The translations under genes and the position numbers were made by a program. DNA of 47,228 bases from Desulfoluna spongiiphila. GTDB taxonomy: Bacteria; Desulfobacterota; Desulfobacteria; Desulfobacterales; Desulfolunaceae. Within the stretch, counting starts at the first letter, position 1, and every line of letters starts with the position of its first letter. Shown one piece after another: positions 7,191 through 15,064 of the stretch. Under the pieces are notes generated by a model, which had not been told where the DNA came from, searched no databases, and saw only the letters and a list, made by a program, of their open reading frames with translations. The stretch is from the NCBI RefSeq assembly GCF_900101345.1, contig NZ_FMUX01000004.1, positions 1-47,228 on the forward strand. The letters run 5' to 3'.

Positions 7191-8837
7191 TTATTTGTGC
7201 CTGTACCATGGCGTTTTGGAGGGTGCCTCCGGCTTTTTCCCGAGGATCAAGTCGGCCGCTTTTTCCGCGATCATCATGACAGGGGCATAGATATTCCCAT
7301 TGGTGACAAAGGGCATGACCGATGCGTCAACCACCCTCAGGTTTTCGACGCCGTGGACCTTGAGCTCCGCATCCACAACGGCCATGTCATCGTAGCCCAT
7401 TTTGCAGGTACAGCTTGGGTGGTATGCGCTCTCCCCCTCACGTTTCACAAAGTCGAGAATCTCTTCATCACTTTGAGCCTCGGCACCGGGGGCCAGTTCT
7501 TTTCCCCGTAATTCGTCAAAGCCGGGCTGACCGATGATCTCCCTCGATTTTTTAATGGCCTCGACCCACTCTTTTTGCTCTTGCTCTGTGGAAAGATAGT
7601 TAAACAAGATGGAGGGGTACTCTTTCGGATCTTTCGATTTGATCTTGACATGACCCCGTACATCCGAGTTCATGGGGCCGACATGGAGCTGGAATCCATG
7701 ACCTTCCAGGGGAGCGGAGCCGTCATATCGGATAGCGATGGGGAGAAAATGGAACTGAAGGTTCGGATAGGCCACCTCATCATTTCCCCGGATGAAACCC
7801 CCTGCCTCAAAGTGGTTGGTTGCCGCAGCGCCTTTTCTTTGAAACAGCCACTGGGCACCGATACGGGGCTGCCTGTACCACTTCAGGGCAGGAAACATGC
7901 TGACAGGTTTTTTACACGCATACTGGACATACAGTTCAAGGTGATCCTGGAGGTTCTCACCGACCCCTTTAAGATCCTTTACCACATCTATCCCAAGGGA
8001 TTTCAGATGATTTCCGTCACCGATTCCCGAAAGCTGTAGGAGTTGCGGGGAGTTTATTGCGCCTCCGCAGCATATGATTTCGCTGCCGTAGACCGTCACT
8101 CTCTTTTTTCCCTTGTGAAGATACTCCACGCCAACAGCTTTTTTACCCTCAAAGAGAATTTTTGTTGCGTGGGCATGGCACTGGATCTTGAGGTTTTTTC
8201 TCTTCTTTTTTACGGGGTGGATATAGGCTCTGGCGGCGTTGTGTCTGCGACCCATGTGGATGTTCTGGTCAAATTTTGAAAACCCTTCCTGCTGATATCC
8301 GTTGACATCTTCCGTCAACGGGTAGCCTGCTTCCTGAACCGCCTTGAAAAACGCCCTGAAAAGGGGATTGTCACATTCCGGGGTTGTTATTTTTAAAGGA
8401 CCCGCGGCCCCGTGGTACGCGTTGGCACCCGTAAGGCGTGTTTCATACTTTTTAAAGTAAGGAAGGCAGTGTGCATAGTCCCAGGCTTCAAGCCCTTTCT
8501 CCTGTGACCATTTTTCATAATCCAAGGCATTGCCGCGAATATAGATCATGCCGTTTATACAGCTTGAACCGCCCAGAACCTTCCCCCGAGGCTGATACAC
8601 CCGCCTGTTTTTCATGTGGGGCTCGGGGTCGGACTCGTAATACCAGTTGTAAAATCTGCTTTTAAGGGGATAGGTGAGTGCTGCAGGCATGTGAATTCTG
8701 AAATCCCACCTGTAATCCGGTCTTCCGGCTTCAAGCACAAGCACTTTATTTGACGCATCGGCGCTGAGTCGGTTGGCAAGGACACTGCCGGCAGAACCAC
8801 CGCCAACTATAACGTAATCGTATTTTTCAATGGTCAT
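7191..8837 (-). CDS. betA: Choline dehydrogenase (GMC oxidoreductase)
   Basis: A 548-residue FAD enzyme that oxidises choline to betaine aldehyde. The N-terminal dinucleotide-binding motif VGGGSAGSVLANRLS (about residues 11-25), the GMC signature PRGKVLGGSSCINGMIY, and the C-terminal HPSCTCKMG and VVDASVMP...NGNIYAP motifs (catalytic-site region) are all present. Length matches BetA. GGAGG lies 4 nt before the ATG. It follows the GntR-type regulator by 46 nt and precedes betB by 16 nt. Electrons normally pass to the membrane quinone pool; a soluble acceptor is possible if the host is an anaerobe. Confidence 0.92.
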   Translation of the reverse strand: MTIEKYDYVIVGGGSAGSVLANRLSADASNKVLVLEAGRPDYRWDFRIHMPAALTYPLKSRFYNWYYESDPEPHMKNRRVYQPRGKVLGGSSCINGMIYIRGNALDYEKWSQEKGLEAWDYAHCLPYFKKYETRLTGANAYHGAAGPLKITTPECDNPLFRAFFKAVQEAGYPLTEDVNGYQQEGFSKFDQNIHMGRRHNAARAYIHPVKKKRKNLKIQCHAHATKILFEGKKAVGVEYLHKGKKRVTVYGSEIICCGGAINSPQLLQLSGIGDGNHLKSLGIDVVKDLKGVGENLQDHLELYVQYACKKPVSMFPALKWYRQPRIGAQWLFQRKGAAATNHFEAGGFIRGNDEVAYPNLQFHFLPIAIRYDGSAPLEGHGFQLHVGPMNSDVRGHVKIKSKDPKEYPSILFNYLSTEQEQKEWVEAIKKSREIIGQPGFDELRGKELAPGAEAQSDEEILDFVKREGESAYHPSCTCKMGYDDMAVVDAELKVHGVENLRVVDASVMPFVTNGNIYAPVMMIAEKAADLILGKKPEAPSKTPWYRHK

Positions 8838-8883
8838 AAATCCTCCAGAATAATAATATCAACCGGCCGTAATCAGCCTGACC

Positions 8884-9651
8884 TTATTCCTCTACGGTGA
8901 GAAACCGAATTTCTTTACCCAACGGCTCACCATGTTTATCGTTGATGCATTTTCGTAAAAGGGAGTAGTGATACCCGATATAGGAAAGGGCCTTCATAAT
9001 CTCACCGTTTTTGATCTCCCTTGCGGTATCTCTCCAGTTGTTGACGGTTAATTTCCTGTAGTGCTCCTCTTCGTAAAGGGCATAGTCGTAGGATGAAAAC
9101 CCAAGCTGGATCGCCTGCATGATCCATACAAAAAGGGGGTTTTTTGACATCTGTGCCAGAAGCGTGTTGAGCTCCCTGTCTGTCTCCCCTATATGATCCA
9201 TGTTTACGTCCTCAGCTGAAACCAGCGACGTAAACTCCAGGCTTTTTTCATAAAGCAGGTTTTTTTCTTCGGTGCTTCCCTGTGCAATGGCGAGCATTGT
9301 GATGGTCTTGTCGATGCTCTCCCGGAATACGATGAGCTGTTCAGGATCTATTTGTTTCTGCTTTAAGAAAAGGGCCAGCGATGCGCTCGCATTTGCCACA
9401 TCCGCCTCTTTAACAAAGGCGCCGCCTTTTGACCCTTTCTTTACTTCAACAAGGTCTTTTTGTTTGAGAATACGAAGTGCTTCTCTTATAACGCCGCGGC
9501 CTGTTCCGAAATGAACCTGAAGTTCCCTTTCACTCGGAAGCTTGTCTCCGGGACGGAATGCGCCACCCATGATGGCGGCTTCAATCTGAAGAGAGACATC
9601 TTCAACAGCTCTGCCGGGCTGTGCCGGTTTAAAGACCGGTTTATCTGCCAT
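8884..9651 (-). CDS. GntR/FadR-family transcriptional regulator of the bet genes
   Basis: An N-terminal winged helix (PGDKLPSERELQVHFGTGRGVIREALRIL, about residues 30-60) is followed by a helical FCD-type ligand-binding domain (FRESIDKTITMLA...ETDRELNTLLAQ...). It probably senses choline or a related metabolite and controls betA and betB, which follow directly. The start is uncertain: the frame is open back to a TTG at 9768, with ATGs at 9750, 9699, 9681 and 9651. I prefer 9651 (255 residues) because it gives the usual family length and places a perfect operator-like palindrome at 9670-9680 just upstream, but its ribosome binding site (AGGA 1 nt away) is poor. Confidence 0.8.
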   Translation of the reverse strand: MADKPVFKPAQPGRAVEDVSLQIEAAIMGGAFRPGDKLPSERELQVHFGTGRGVIREALRILKQKDLVEVKKGSKGGAFVKEADVANASASLALFLKQKQIDPEQLIVFRESIDKTITMLAIAQGSTEEKNLLYEKSLEFTSLVSAEDVNMDHIGETDRELNTLLAQMSKNPLFVWIMQAIQLGFSSYDYALYEEEHYRKLTVNNWRDTAREIKNGEIMKALSYIGYHYSLLRKCINDKHGEPLGKEIRFLTVEE

Positions 9652-9669
9652 ATCCTGATTTTTCTGCAA

Positions 9670-9680
9670 TGGTACTACCA
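9670..9680. promoter_or_regulatory. Candidate GntR operator TGGTACTACCA
   Basis: A perfect 11-bp palindrome of the TGGT-N3-ACCA form bound by FadR-subfamily regulators. It lies 19 nt upstream of the preferred regulator start, which suggests autorepression and co-control of betAB. Confidence 0.45.
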
Positions 9681-9755
9681 TAGTTTTTACTATATCCATC
9701 GAATTTGCCAGATTAACTATCTGTATTTGCTCAGTTAAAAAAGTGAACATTATTT

Positions 9756-9768
9756 TTGGTATGGCCAA
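9756..9768. promoter_or_regulatory. Candidate second GntR operator TTGGTATGGCCAA
   Basis: TTGG-N5-CCAA palindrome 76-88 bp upstream of the first site (start to start 86 bp). The inner TGGTATGGCCA differs from the TGGT-N3-ACCA form at one base. Confidence 0.35.
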
Positions 9769-10177
9769 TACTCACATTCAATCCGGGAGATGTCAATGGA
9801 TTTTATCCTGTGTTGAGTGTTTGTGATTTGCTTATTTGTAATTAAAGTGAATCATATCAAGCGGAAAGAAAGACCATGTATGCGATGGGTTTGGTAGGAA
9901 CATACGTTGCATTGGGCGTACCATTTGGGCCGGGTCAGGAAAGAAAGGCGGGGGATGATTTGTAAGGGGTAGGGTTTACAGATAAAAACACATACCCGTG
10001 GGCGGGAAAAGTTGCTTAGGATTTTGCCTGCGCGAACCCACGTGGGGGGGAGGGGAGTAGCTACGGCACGTGGACACTGTCCGCTAACCCGGATATTTTA
10101 TGGGGAAATGACTTGTTTGAACGGAATGATCGTTATTGCAGTGGGTTGTTGCGGGGGGCACCTGTTGCCTCGTAACC
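9769..10177. other. Intergenic region upstream of the bet regulator
   Basis: No gene is supported between the regulator and the 3' end of the convergent-side propeller gene. It should contain the minus-strand promoter of the bet operon; no clear -35/-10 pair was recognised. A 79-codon frame at 10012 has no ribosome binding site and looks spurious. Confidence 0.4.
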
Positions 10178-10234
10178 GAAACGCTTTTGCTGCGTTTTTT
10201 TGCATAAAAGCGATTCGGCGGAGGCAATGGAATC
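10178..10234 (+). repeat. Remnant of family 1 repeat (variant like copy D)
   Basis: GAAACGCTTTTGCTGCG, a T-run, AAAAGCGATTCGGCGGAGGC and AATGGAATCA align with the right end of the variant copy at about 23780-23838. The end motif has decayed (CGGCGGAGGC). It touches the 3' end of the LVIVD gene. Confidence 0.5.
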
Positions 10235-10242
10235 AGGTCTGG

Positions 10243-12507
10243 TTAGAATAACCGGTTATCGTCGGCGCTGTTGATGAAGCAGCTCGATGAAGAGGATGAG
10301 GGGCTCTCCATGGGGGCTGCAGGTTCCTCGGGCGTGGTCTCTTTCAGGGTGGTTATGACCAGCCCATTGTATTTCTCGGCCAGGGCCCCGTGCAGCGTTC
10401 CGTCCTTTACAAAGGCCGAGGTCTGCTCGGCGCTGCTTTTCGTGCTGTAGGAGGCAACGGCTTTGGGGGCTTCGGGGTTGCTGATGTCAAAGGCGGTGAG
10501 TCCGCCTTCCCCTGCGGTGGCAAAGGCTATCTGGTTTTCGATGTCCAGGTGGTTGTAGGTGCCGGTATCCGGGGGCGGGATGAGGGCCACGGTTCCGGGA
10601 ATGGCAAGGGGATTGGTCACGTCTTCGATGATGATGCCCCGGCTCTGGTCCGCGATGAGGGCATAGATCCTGCCACCCTGGGCAAAGACGGCCACGGCCA
10701 CGGCGGTTCCGGGGGTGTCTTTTTCCGCCACAACGGCAGGGGATTCAGGGTTGGCGATGTCCACGATTTTAAGGCCCCGTTCGTCTGCAAAATAGGCATG
10801 GGTGCCGAGGGTGGCGACGTCTTTCGCCGCGCCCGGTGTAAACCCTGCGGTGGTTGCGGCCCTGGGGGATCCGGGGGTTGCCGGGGTGGTGATATCGATG
10901 ACCAGGTACGGCTGGCTGGCTCCGTTGGCCACGCAGGCGTACGTTTTGGCCCCTGAGGCAAAGGTCGCCACGGCCGTGGCGGTGTCGGAGGTGCTTGTGG
11001 TGGAAAACAGCACGGGGGCGGATTTGGTGGACACGTCCACAAGGGTCAGCCCCCTGGTGCCGTCTGCGATGCAGGCGACGTTTCCGGATACGGCGATATC
11101 GTACGCGGGGCCTCCATTTTCGTAAAAGCCTTTCAGGAGAAGGGAAGAGGGCTCGGCGGCGTTAAAAATGAAGAGACCGCTGTCGCCGTCCAGGAGATAG
11201 ACATGGTCGGCTTCATGCCAGACCGCGTCTCCGCTTACCGGGGAAGGAACGGTCTGGGTGTGGGCCGGGGCGGACGGGGTGGCCACATCGATTTTCTGCA
11301 GGCCGTTTTCGGCAGCGGCCATGAAGGCGTCATCCCCAACAAGGTCCACGCTGTAAGACCCCCGGGTGTGTGTGTCGTAGGAGCCGATAATCGGGTAGTC
11401 AAGGACCTCACCATCCACGGGAGTGGCCGAAAAGTCGATGACCTGAAGGCCTTTGTCCCCGTCTGCAAGAAATCCGGTGAGGTTTGAGACCGTGATCCCC
11501 GTGGCATCCCCCGGGCTGAGGCTCCGCCCTGTGTTGACGATGGGGCTGTCTCCGAGGGTGGCTCCGGGGACAAGGACCTTGAGCTTGGACGCCACGGAGT
11601 ATTCGGCGTAGGCATCCATGGCCGTGACGTAGGCGTAGAAGCGCCCGTCCGGAGCTTCGGCTGCAAAGAGTCCTGTGACCAGGGCGATGGAGCCGTACAG
11701 GAGGTTGCTTCGCATGTCTTTGGACACAGGGGCGGCGATGACCTTGGGGTCGGTGACATCAAAGACCCGCATGCCGTAGTAATAGTCGAGGACCAGGGCA
11801 TAGGTCCTGCTGTCGTAGCGGCAGGCCGCGGCATTGGTGTAGCCGCCGGTGGTTTTGTAAGTGCCGTTGATGTCGGGCTGCTTGTATCCGGAGATCCGGT
11901 CGGCGGTCTGGGTTGTCAGGGGCTCTTCCACGGGGGCATCCGGATCGGTGACGTTGATGACCCGCATGCCGAAGTTCATGTCCGCAAGGAAAATAAAGCC
12001 GTCATAATACCCGAGGCCCCTGGCGTCGATCTCCGGCACGGCCTGGGTCTGCGTTTCAGAAATGAGCCGCGAGCCCGGGTTGCCCGGGGCCTGGCTCAGG
12101 GTCCCCCTGGGGACCGACGCCGCAGCTGACGGCGCTCCGGTAAGCCCCGACAGGTCGTAGATGAGCAGGCCGCTCTTTCCGGCGGCGACATACAAGGTCT
12201 CTGCTCCGGGGGTTGAGTCGTAGTGAATATCGTGGATGACGGTGCTCGTTTCCACACGGAAGGCACTGACCGGGGCCATGGTGTCGCTTGTGAGGATGGA
12301 GACGGTATCCCCCACAGACCATATGACAAGGGGCTCGGTGTAGTTCACGTGGGCCCCGGAGTCCACGGCATTGGGCGATGGGTTCAGAAAGGAGGCCACA
12401 GGGGTGTAGGGCCATCTGGCGATGGCGCTCAACGAGGTGGTCGCGTCGGCATTGACTGTAACAGCGCAGAGGACGACCAGGGCGAGGAGGCAGTGTTTTA
12501 AGCTCAT
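10243..12507 (-). CDS. Secreted LVIVD-repeat beta-propeller protein
   Basis: A 754-residue exported protein. The ATG at 12507 is chosen because GGAGG lies 8 nt upstream; it begins a signal peptide (MSLKHCLLALVVLCAVTVNA). At least nine LVIVD-type repeats (PF08309) are visible, each ending in motifs such as GLQVIDFS, GLQKIDVATPSAP, GLTLVDVSTKSAP, GLKIVDIANPESP, GIIIEDVTNP and GLTAFDISNPEAP, which build beta-propeller blades. The C-terminus is a serine run followed by CFINSA and ends ten residues after the cysteine. This recalls the poly-Ser/Gly-CFIATA tails of other deltaproteobacterial secreted proteins, but shortened. It is the last gene of the Fil-like cluster; in Acinetobacter that position belongs to FilF, though similarity was not established. 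Confidence 0.85.
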   Translation of the reverse strand: MSLKHCLLALVVLCAVTVNADATTSLSAIARWPYTPVASFLNPSPNAVDSGAHVNYTEPLVIWSVGDTVSILTSDTMAPVSAFRVETSTVIHDIHYDSTPGAETLYVAAGKSGLLIYDLSGLTGAPSAAASVPRGTLSQAPGNPGSRLISETQTQAVPEIDARGLGYYDGFIFLADMNFGMRVINVTDPDAPVEEPLTTQTADRISGYKQPDINGTYKTTGGYTNAAACRYDSRTYALVLDYYYGMRVFDVTDPKVIAAPVSKDMRSNLLYGSIALVTGLFAAEAPDGRFYAYVTAMDAYAEYSVASKLKVLVPGATLGDSPIVNTGRSLSPGDATGITVSNLTGFLADGDKGLQVIDFSATPVDGEVLDYPIIGSYDTHTRGSYSVDLVGDDAFMAAAENGLQKIDVATPSAPAHTQTVPSPVSGDAVWHEADHVYLLDGDSGLFIFNAAEPSSLLLKGFYENGGPAYDIAVSGNVACIADGTRGLTLVDVSTKSAPVLFSTTSTSDTATAVATFASGAKTYACVANGASQPYLVIDITTPATPGSPRAATTAGFTPGAAKDVATLGTHAYFADERGLKIVDIANPESPAVVAEKDTPGTAVAVAVFAQGGRIYALIADQSRGIIIEDVTNPLAIPGTVALIPPPDTGTYNHLDIENQIAFATAGEGGLTAFDISNPEAPKAVASYSTKSSAEQTSAFVKDGTLHGALAEKYNGLVITTLKETTPEEPAAPMESPSSSSSSCFINSADDNRLF

Positions 12508-12581
12508 GAAGAATTCCTCCGTGCAGGAACGGGTTCTTGGTGTGTATGGCGTTGAAATCGTCTTGACCGAAAACACATGGG

Positions 12582-13472
12582 TTAAAAGGCCACCGTGGCT
12601 GAAACGCCCAAGGCCTCCTCGTCACCGAGCCGTGATTCAACGGTAAGGGAGATGGCTCCGGGCAGCTGCACGGATGCACCGACAACAAAGCCGACGTTTT
12701 TTGTCCAGGTAATGTCGTCTTCGTAGTCGATATACCCCTGGGGGTACCAGTAACTCTGGATGGTTTTATTGATGTAGTGCTCGTTGCCGGTGATGCTTGA
12801 GATCCTGGCCCCGGCATAGGGGTGCACGCGCCCGAAGTCGGCTGCGAGGACGATGGCGAGCTGAATTTCGTCCAAGGTGGCGGAGTAAAACGTGCCGTTT
12901 TCGCTTAAGCTGTCGTCTTCAAAGTCAAACCGGCGGTATGTGATATCCATGCCGAGGGTAAGGGGGACGGTGCCTCTGAAGGTCCCCTTGTGCAACAGCA
13001 CCGTGGTACCGATGCCATAGTAAAGATCTGAGTCCGACTCGAAATCACTGCTGGTTTCAAATCCGAAGTTGACGGTGGTGTCGGTGTGGATGAAGGTCAG
13101 CTCGGTGTCACAGACGCCGGTGAGGGCATAGAGGGTCCAGGCGTCGGTCAACACGGCCCCGATGCGTGTGCCCATGCAGGTGAAGGTGCTTTCTGAGGCG
13201 CGGACCTGTTCATAGTGCCTTACCTCTTCGGTGGACGACCTGGGGTCGTCCCACCGAACGCGTCGTTGCTGGTCGTCCAGGCTGTTGTCCTGGCTGTCGT
13301 ACTCTGCTGAGATAAACAGGGTCCGGGAGCCCGGGGTTTTAAACAGCCTGTCGTTCCACAGGGCCGGATCTCCGATGTTTCCCACGGGTGCGCACCGCCC
13401 CGAGGCTGCGTGCAGAAAAAGAAGCAACAGGGTGGCAGTCAAGAGTGTTCGTGTGTGCCGTATTCCCATCAT
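12582..13472 (-). CDS. Predicted outer-membrane beta-barrel protein, unknown function
   Basis: A 296-residue protein with a signal peptide (TLLTATLLLLFLHAASGRCA) and alternating-residue beta strands throughout. It ends in ...EEALGVSATVAF, the C-terminal phenylalanine typical of outer-membrane barrels. No family was recognised. The ATG overlaps the stop of the upstream propeller gene (ATGA), so the two are translationally coupled. It sits between the PD40 and LVIVD propeller genes, suggesting an outer-membrane partner in the same complex. Confidence 0.75.
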   Translation of the reverse strand: MMGIRHTRTLLTATLLLLFLHAASGRCAPVGNIGDPALWNDRLFKTPGSRTLFISAEYDSQDNSLDDQQRRVRWDDPRSSTEEVRHYEQVRASESTFTCMGTRIGAVLTDAWTLYALTGVCDTELTFIHTDTTVNFGFETSSDFESDSDLYYGIGTTVLLHKGTFRGTVPLTLGMDITYRRFDFEDDSLSENGTFYSATLDEIQLAIVLAADFGRVHPYAGARISSITGNEHYINKTIQSYWYPQGYIDYEDDITWTKNVGFVVGASVQLPGAISLTVESRLGDEEALGVSATVAF

Positions 13473-15064
13473 ATTTTTGCTTGACCTTTCACCTTCAGTC
13501 CATCATTAGCCCTTTGTATCTCCACCTCAAGCCGGAAAAATTCGGCGCCGGGTTTTTCTTTCAGGGCGATGCCGTGCAGGGTGGTGTTGGAGCCAAAGAC
13601 GATGGGCACGGACTTCAGAAAGCCCATGTACCTGTTTTCCGTTAAGGTGCCGTTGACACAGATGCCCCATCGGTCCTCCACGAGTGCCTTGTAGGCCAGG
13701 GTGTTGCCGTCGGGGCTGAAGCAGGGCGGGCCGACATCCTCAAAGGGTGCCTGCTCCGTGCCGTTGACCACCATGGTCCGGTTTTCCCCCCGGGTTGCCA
13801 CATAGGCGATGGTTGACGAGTCCGGGCTGAACTCCGGGCGCTTGACCTCGTCGTAGGGTTGGCCTTCGACGCCGTCTTTGACGATGAACCATCGGTTGCT
13901 TTTCATGGCCCTGTATGCCAGGTGCCTGCCGTCCGGGCTGAAGACGGGCATGCCCACGGAGTCGTATTTTTTCCCTTTTTTCCCATTGACCACCACAACG
14001 GGTTTGTTTTTCCTGATGCCGACGTATGCCAGCCTGGACGAATCGGCATTGGAGATGGTGGGGCCGAGCACATCGAATTTCGGGCCCGCTTTGCCGTCTG
14101 AGATCACCACCCATTTTTTCCCTTTTTGTGCGGAGTAGGAGAGATGGGCGGAATCGGGGCTGAAAAGGGGCGCACTTACGGTGCGGTATGGCTCGTGTTC
14201 CTTGCCGTCCTCAACGATGAGGAGCATGTTGTCGGCCTGGGCCACACAGGCCAGGTGGTTGGAATCGGGGCTCCATGTGATGGCGCTGATGTTTTCGTAG
14301 GCCTTGCCTTCCGTGCCGTCGCAGACAAGGATCCACTGTTTTTTTTTCAGGGCCGCAAAGGCAAAGTGGGTGGAATCCGGGCTGAAGGCGGGCTCTTTGA
14401 CGCCGTCGTAGGGACCGTGTTTTTTGCCCCCCACCACGGCAAACCATTCTTTGTTGTTGGCAGCCAGGATGGCTGTCTTTTTCGAATCGGGGCTGAACAG
14501 AGGCTGGCCGTTCACAAAATCGAAGCGTTCCCCGATTTTGCCGTCCACCATGGCTGCCTGTTTTTTCCCTTCCTGGATCCGGCAGGCCCAGGAGGTTCCG
14601 TCCGGGCTGAAGGTGAGGTCCGTGGCCCCGTCAAGGCCCGGGCTTTTTATTCCGTCCACAACGGTGAAGGCTTTGTTGTTTTCATAGACAATATAGGCCA
14701 CGCGGTCTGTATGCAGGCTGAAGATCGGGGTGCCTTTGGCGATGGCCTCCACGTCCGGGCCTTTTTTGCCGTCAACGTGAACCGCCATTTTATCGTTGAT
14801 CCTGGTGGCATAGGCCAGGTGATCGGCGTCCGGCAGGTTGACCCGGATTCCGTAGACTTTGGCCCCGGCAGGGACTTTTCCCAAAGAGACGGGGGTCTCT
14901 TTGAGCCTGACTTCCTGAAGCAGGGGGGGGGACGATCCGTCCTCCGTGCCGAAGGCGGTATTGCCCGCGGGCAGGAGCAGGAGCATGGGCAGCACAAACG
15001 CAGATGCCCGGAACCATGACGACTTATTCCGGAATTTCATGGGACGGTATGTCACTTTCTTCAT
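13469..15064 (-). CDS. Exported PD40/TolB-like beta-propeller protein
   Basis: A 531-residue exported protein made of about ten repeats of roughly 45 residues, each with an FSPDS/FSPDG motif followed by ...LAY or ...FAF and a strand such as WVVISDGK or WFIVKDG. These are PD40/WD40-like blades. The ATG at 15064 has AAGGAG 4 nt upstream and overlaps the fadL-like gene by 41 bp; a second ATG at 15040 gives a shorter overlap but has no ribosome binding site. The signal segment is SAFVLPMLLLLPAGNTAFG. It overlaps the downstream barrel gene by ATGA, so fadL-like, propeller and barrel genes form a tight unit. By position it corresponds to FilE of Acinetobacter, which is inference only. Confidence 0.85.
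   Translation of the reverse strand: MKKVTYRPMKFRNKSSWFRASAFVLPMLLLLPAGNTAFGTEDGSSPPLLQEVRLKETPVSLGKVPAGAKVYGIRVNLPDADHLAYATRINDKMAVHVDGKKGPDVEAIAKGTPIFSLHTDRVAYIVYENNKAFTVVDGIKSPGLDGATDLTFSPDGTSWACRIQEGKKQAAMVDGKIGERFDFVNGQPLFSPDSKKTAILAANNKEWFAVVGGKKHGPYDGVKEPAFSPDSTHFAFAALKKKQWILVCDGTEGKAYENISAITWSPDSNHLACVAQADNMLLIVEDGKEHEPYRTVSAPLFSPDSAHLSYSAQKGKKWVVISDGKAGPKFDVLGPTISNADSSRLAYVGIRKNKPVVVVNGKKGKKYDSVGMPVFSPDGRHLAYRAMKSNRWFIVKDGVEGQPYDEVKRPEFSPDSSTIAYVATRGENRTMVVNGTEQAPFEDVGPPCFSPDGNTLAYKALVEDRWGICVNGTLTENRYMGFLKSVPIVFGSNTTLHGIALKEKPGAEFFRLEVEIQRANDGLKVKGQAKI

Noticed and set aside
10012..10251. Small plus-strand frame of 79 codons
   Set aside because: No ribosome binding site; it overlaps a repeat remnant and has no recognisable features.
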